Of a stretch of 64,000 nucleotides of DNA, positions 60,220-64,000 are shown piece after piece. The position numbers and the translations under genes were made by a program. Within the stretch, counting starts at the first letter, position 1, and each line of letters starts with the position of its first letter. The DNA lies in assembly GCF_037893015.1 (NCBI RefSeq), contig NC_133660.1, positions 165,914,363 through 165,978,362 of the forward strand. The letters are read 5' to 3'. Origin of the DNA: Macrotis lagotis. Its lineage: Eukaryota > Chordata > Mammalia > Peramelemorphia > Peramelidae. The notes beneath the pieces were generated by a model. That model saw nothing but the letters and a program-made list of their open reading frames with translations. It did not search any database and was not told where the DNA came from.

Positions 60220-61176
60220 ATATGACAAGATTTAAGAAACTAGATACATATAAAATATGTATGGACCTAATACATGATTCAGAACAGAAGGAAGGAAATT
60301 TCAAGAGGGAAGACATTAGCAGAGGAAGAGACTGGGAAAAGCCACCTGTAGAACAGGATTTGATCATAAAAAAATGGGAAAAGACTCACATGTTCAAGGA
60401 TATTTATAGCAGTTCTTTTTTGTAATGGCAAAGGAAGTGGAGAGGATGACCATTCATTAGGGAATGGCTGAACAAGTTCCAATATACGAATATTGTGGAA
60501 CACTATTGTTCTATAAGAAACTATGAATGGGGGCGGCTAGGTGGTGCAGAAGATAGAGCACTGGCTTGGAGTCAGGAGTACCTGAGTTCAAATCCGGCCT
60601 CAGACACTAAATAATTACCTAGCCGTGTGGCTTTGGGCAAGCCACTTAACCCCATTGCCTTGCAAAAAAAAAAAAACTAAAAAAAAAAGAAACTATGAAT
60701 GGTTAGAGTTTAATGAAGCATGGATGCTGATGCTGAATGAAGGGAGCAGAATCTAGAGAACATTATACACATTAACAACAACCTTGTGAGTGGATTGACT
60801 ATGATGGATGTAGTTCCTTTCAACAGTTCAGAGACTGAGGACAACCTTGAGAGACCTGTAAGGGATAATGCCACCTACAATCAAAGGCGGAAAAAAAAAC
60901 GGAATCTGAATGAACACTATGTTAACTTTTTAAAAAAACTTTATGTTTTTCCTTCCTATCTCATGGTTTTCTTCTTTTCCTCTTAGTCCTAATTCCTCTT
61001 ACACAAAATGATTAATATGTAAATATGCTAAACACAAATGTATCTATACAATTTTACAGGACTGTTTGTCACCAAGGGAAAAGGGGAGGGAAGTGAGGGG
61101 CAGTAGAAAAATGTGCAACTTATAAATTTGCAAATGGAAGAATGTTGGGGAAAAAAGAATGTGGGATTTGAGTTGA
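60220..61176 (+). mobile_element. L1 3' end (end of ORF2 plus 3' UTR), sense
   Basis: 'gtaatggcaaaggaagtgga', 'attagggaatggctgaacaa', 'aacactattgttctataaga' and 'gctgatgctgaatgaaggga' follow the ORF2 end. The 3' UTR runs to about 61176. Split by the SINE at 60531. Confidence 0.85.
60531..60686 (+). mobile_element. tRNA-derived SINE, GATAGAG subtype, in L1
   Basis: Complete copy flanked by exact 16 bp duplications AAGAAACTATGAATGG (60515-60530 and 60687-60702). Confidence 0.94.
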
Positions 61177-61179
61177 ATC

Positions 61180-61181
<2 letters not shown>

Positions 61182-61216
<35 letters not shown>
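61182..61216. repeat. (TG)n microsatellite
   Basis: Uninterrupted TG repeats between the L1 and the HAL1-type element. Confidence 0.96.
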
Positions 61217-61218
<2 letters not shown>

Positions 61219-61955
61219 CCAATGTGTTTTTTAATAAGATAATAGGTTTTAAACTATTTAATATTATTACAATAATCTTGTTATAAGAGTAAACAAACAC
61301 TCCTCCCCCCAAAGAAGATGAGAAACCTCAAGAATAGTGAGAGAGAGAGAAAAATAAATATACTTCAGTCTGTGTTCAGATTCCAATGACTCTGTCTCTG
61401 GAGTGAGTTGCCTTCTTTATCATGTCAACCAGAGAAGTTGCTTCAATATTTCTCCCACAGTTGCTATTACAAGGTGTATTTACCTCCACTCTTCCCCACC
61501 ATTCTCATTTATTCTACTCTCTCTCTCCTTTCAATCTGTCCCTGTCCAAAAGTGTGTTGCATCAGAGTACCCTCTCCCACAATCTTCCCTCCCTTCTATC
61601 ACTTATTTCCCCGCTTTCCTCCCACCATTGCCCCTTATTCCATCCCTTCTCATTTTTCTCTAGGGTCAGATAGATTTATATACCCTATTAAGTGTGTATG
61701 TTATTTCCTCACTGAGCCATTTCTGATGAGAATGAAGGCTCACTCATTCCCCTTTGCCTTCCCCCATTCCACTCCATTAAAAAAAAGCTTTTTCTTGACT
61801 CTTATGTGAAATATTTTAGCCCCTTCTTCCTCTCCTTTCTCTTCCTCCCAGTACTTTCCTTTATCACCCATTGAGTTCACCTTTTTTTTACTATATTATA
61901 CCATTATATTCTGCTTCTTCCTGTGCCCTAACAGCTCTTATAAATGAGAAAGTTC

Positions 61956-62130
61956 GGGGTGGCTAGGTGGCATAGTGGATAAAGCACCAGCCTTGGAGTC
62001 AGGAGTACCTGGGTTCAAATCCGGTCTCAGACACTTAATAATTACCTAGCTGTGTGGCCTTGGGCAAGCCACTTAACCCCATTTGCCTTGTGAAAAACCT
62101 AAAAAATAAATAAATAAATAAACAAATAAA
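61956..62130 (+). mobile_element. tRNA-derived SINE, GATAAAG subtype, with (TAAA)n tail
   Basis: Complete copy flanked by exact 15 bp duplications TAAATGAGAAAGTTC (61941-61955 and 62131-62145). The A tail has become (AAAT)n. It lies in the 3' UTR of the HAL1-type element. Confidence 0.95.
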
Positions 62131-62231
62131 TAAATGAGAAAGTTCATATGAGTTATCAATATCTTCTTCACATGTAGGAATACAAACAGTTCAAGTTCCT
62201 CATAGTTAGTTCTTCTCATTCATCCCTTCTA

Positions 62232-63271
62232 TCATTCACCAGAGTCCTGTACTTGAAGACTAAACTTTCTGTTAAGCTCTGGTTGTTTCAATAAGAAAGT
62301 TTGAAAGTCACCTGTTTCATTGAAAGTCCATCTTTTCCCCTGAAAGAGGATGTTCAGTTTTGCTGGGTAGTTGATTCTCGGTTGTAAACCAAGATCTTTC
62401 TGGAATATCATATTCCAATCTCTGCAAGCCCTTAAAGTAGATGGTGCCAGATCTTGATTAATCTTAACTATAGAGCCATGGTAGTTGAATTGTTTGTTTC
62501 TGACAGCTTTTAGTATTTTCTCTTTGACTTGGGAGTTTTGGAATTTAGCTATGATATTCCTGGAAGTTTTTCTTTTGGGAATCTCTTTCAGTAGGTGATT
62601 GGTGAATTTCCTCAATTTCTATTTTTATTCTCTACTTCTAGGATTTCAGGACAATTTTGTTGTATTATTTCTTGAAAAATGAAGTCTAGGCTCTTTTCCT
62701 GGTCTGTCAGGTAGCCCAATAATTTTTAAATTATTTCTCCTGGATCTGTTTTAGGAGTTGGTTATTTTTCCAGTGAGATATTTCACATTTTCTTCTAATT
62801 TGGGGCTTTTTTTTTGGAAGAGTTTTATTGTTTCTTGATTCCTCACAAAGTCATCAGCTTCCTTTAGTTCCATTCTGCATTTGAAGGAGTTATTTTCTTC
62901 AGAGAGCTTTTTTTATCTCCTTTTCCAACTAGCCAGTTCTGCTTTTTAAGGCATTCTTCTCTTCTGCATTTGGCCTAAAGGTTTTTAACATATTATTTTC
63001 TTCAGGTTTTTTTTTGTATTTCTTTCAGCAAGCTGTTGATTTGGTTTTCATGATTTTTCTGCATCGCTCTCATTTCTCCTCCCAATTTTTCCTCCACCTC
63101 CCTTAATTGCTTTTCAAAGTATTTTTTGAGCTCATCCATAGCCTGAGCCCACTTTCTATTTCTTCTAGATGCTTTGAATACAGAAGCTTTGAGTTTGTCA
63201 TCTTCTGAGTCTTCCATGGGGCCAAAGTAATTTTCTATGGTTAGATTCATCTTTTTCTTTTGTTTGCTCAT
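62232..63271 (-). pseudogene. ORF1 remnant of the antisense HAL1-type element
   Basis: The ATG at 63271 opens an 89-codon frame: MSKQKKKMNLTIENYFG, an acidic EDSEDDK segment, then a K/E-rich coiled coil (KKYFEKQLREVEEKLGGE). It then breaks with stops and frame changes. The last part (62615-62232) is open for 127 codons and holds the L1 ORF1p C-terminal domains: SRNIIAKFQNSQVKEKIL (RRM end), then INQDLAPSTL, RINYPAKLN and FQGKRWTFNET, ending QVQDSGE. The product would be an RNA-binding trimeric chaperone of retrotransposition. It is not translatable as one protein now. Confidence 0.82.
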
Positions 63272-64000
63272 TTCCTCAGCCTAAGACTAGTTTACCAGAC
63301 TTCCAAGGCTTTGTGGGGTTTTGGGGACACCCCACCCACCCTGGGACCTTTATTCCTTTGTGATCTTATGCTCTCTTGCCTGTGCTTTGCTATGTAAATC
63401 ACCACAGGTGCTCCCCTCTACCCTAGAGCTGTGAGGAAGAACTCTGCTTGGCTATCTTAGTATAGAAACCCAAATTGCAACCTGGATCTGAGTGTGGGCT
63501 CACAGCAGAGTCCTGCCCCAGGGAAAGCAGAGAGATTTCTGCAATCTTCCTCTATTCCCCCTACCATTCTGCAGGCTGGCTTCTCTGATTCCCGCTGCAG
63601 GTTCTTACCACAGGACTGTTCTGAGGCCAGTGCTCCTGCCCTCTGGTGAAGCAGAGTTCTCTCACCACCCCTTCAAGCTGTTCCTGGTGATCCTTGGGTA
63701 GCGTTTTTCCAACCCCCGGTCCCAGTGAAACACACCTTTCCTGCAGAACCTCTAAGTTGTCTTGGATTGGGAAATTGTATCACTCAGTCTTTCTGTGGGT
63801 TCTACCACTCTAAATTTTGGCTAGAGTCATAATCTGGTGGTTTTTGGAGTTTTGGGGGGAATGAGTTTCAGGGAAATCCTCTCTTCATGCTGCCATCTTG
63901 GCTCCCTTGAGATGGAATCTCGACAGAAATCCAGGAAAAGGAAGAAGAAGTGAAGAAGGAGAGCATTTCAGGAATGGGGATAATTCAAGCAAAAATAGAG

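Larger units (their letters stand above)
61245..63905 (-). mobile_element. HAL1-type (ORF1-only) L1 derivative, near complete, antisense
   Basis: From right to left: the 5' end 'gggagccaagatggcagcat' (63905 downward), 5' UTR to about 63280, ORF1 remnant 63271-62232, then about 0.8 kb of 3' UTR to about 61245. No ORF2. Its 3' end matches that of 24607-27075 (for example the 'atctgaacacagactgaagt'-type block). After removing the SINE at 61956 it is about 2.5 kb. Confidence 0.75.

Overview
The window is AT-rich vertebrate nuclear DNA, almost certainly from a marsupial and probably an Australasian one. The evidence is the repeat content. At least 17 copies of a roughly 150 bp tRNA-derived SINE (head GGGGCAGCTAGGTGGCGCAG, pol III A and B boxes, TTGCAAAAACCTAAAA-type tail) sit among marsupial-type L1, ORF1-only L1 derivatives (HAL1-type), L2, MIR/THER-like SINEs, LTRs and an RTE/CR1-like LINE tail. 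Family names are from recognition and could not be checked against a repeat library.

I see no intact protein-coding gene. The one long open frame with clear homology is a processed RPSA (ribosomal protein SA / laminin receptor) retrocopy at 38573-39614. It has a full-length 5' leader with a pyrimidine tract, a 295-codon frame without indels, a TGG to TAG nonsense change at codon 231, a poly(A) signal, a poly(A) tail and an 11 bp target-site duplication. The other longer frames are decayed retrotransposon ORFs, shadows, or simple-repeat artefacts. Two short stretches (18795-18884 + and 34917-35039 -) have exon-like splice signals and protein-like translations, but I do not recognise them.

Layout: 1-6.6 kb is mostly old sequence with a CR1/L3-like relic, a decayed LINE zinc-finger tail (2.9 kb) and a striking 71 bp inverted repeat (5684-5878). 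At 6.7-10.5 kb an L2 is split by a 3.4 kb internally deleted L1 with a 16 bp target-site duplication, itself hit by a SINE. 10.5-22 kb carries L2, MIR and SINE copies in otherwise unassigned AT-rich DNA. 22-31 kb is a dense retroelement cluster: an L1 relic, LTRs, and one HAL1-type element apparently inserted into another. 31-37 kb holds MIR/L2 fragments and an L1 3' end. 38-40 kb holds the RPSA retrocopy inside an older L1 tail. 40-54 kb is mixed relics and microsatellites. 54-56 kb shows a three-level nest (MIR, SINE, LTR). 60-64 kb has an L1 3' end followed by a near-complete antisense HAL1-type element.

Nothing here works as an operon or pathway. The region reads as intergenic or deep intronic DNA whose history can be followed through nested insertions and target-site duplications.
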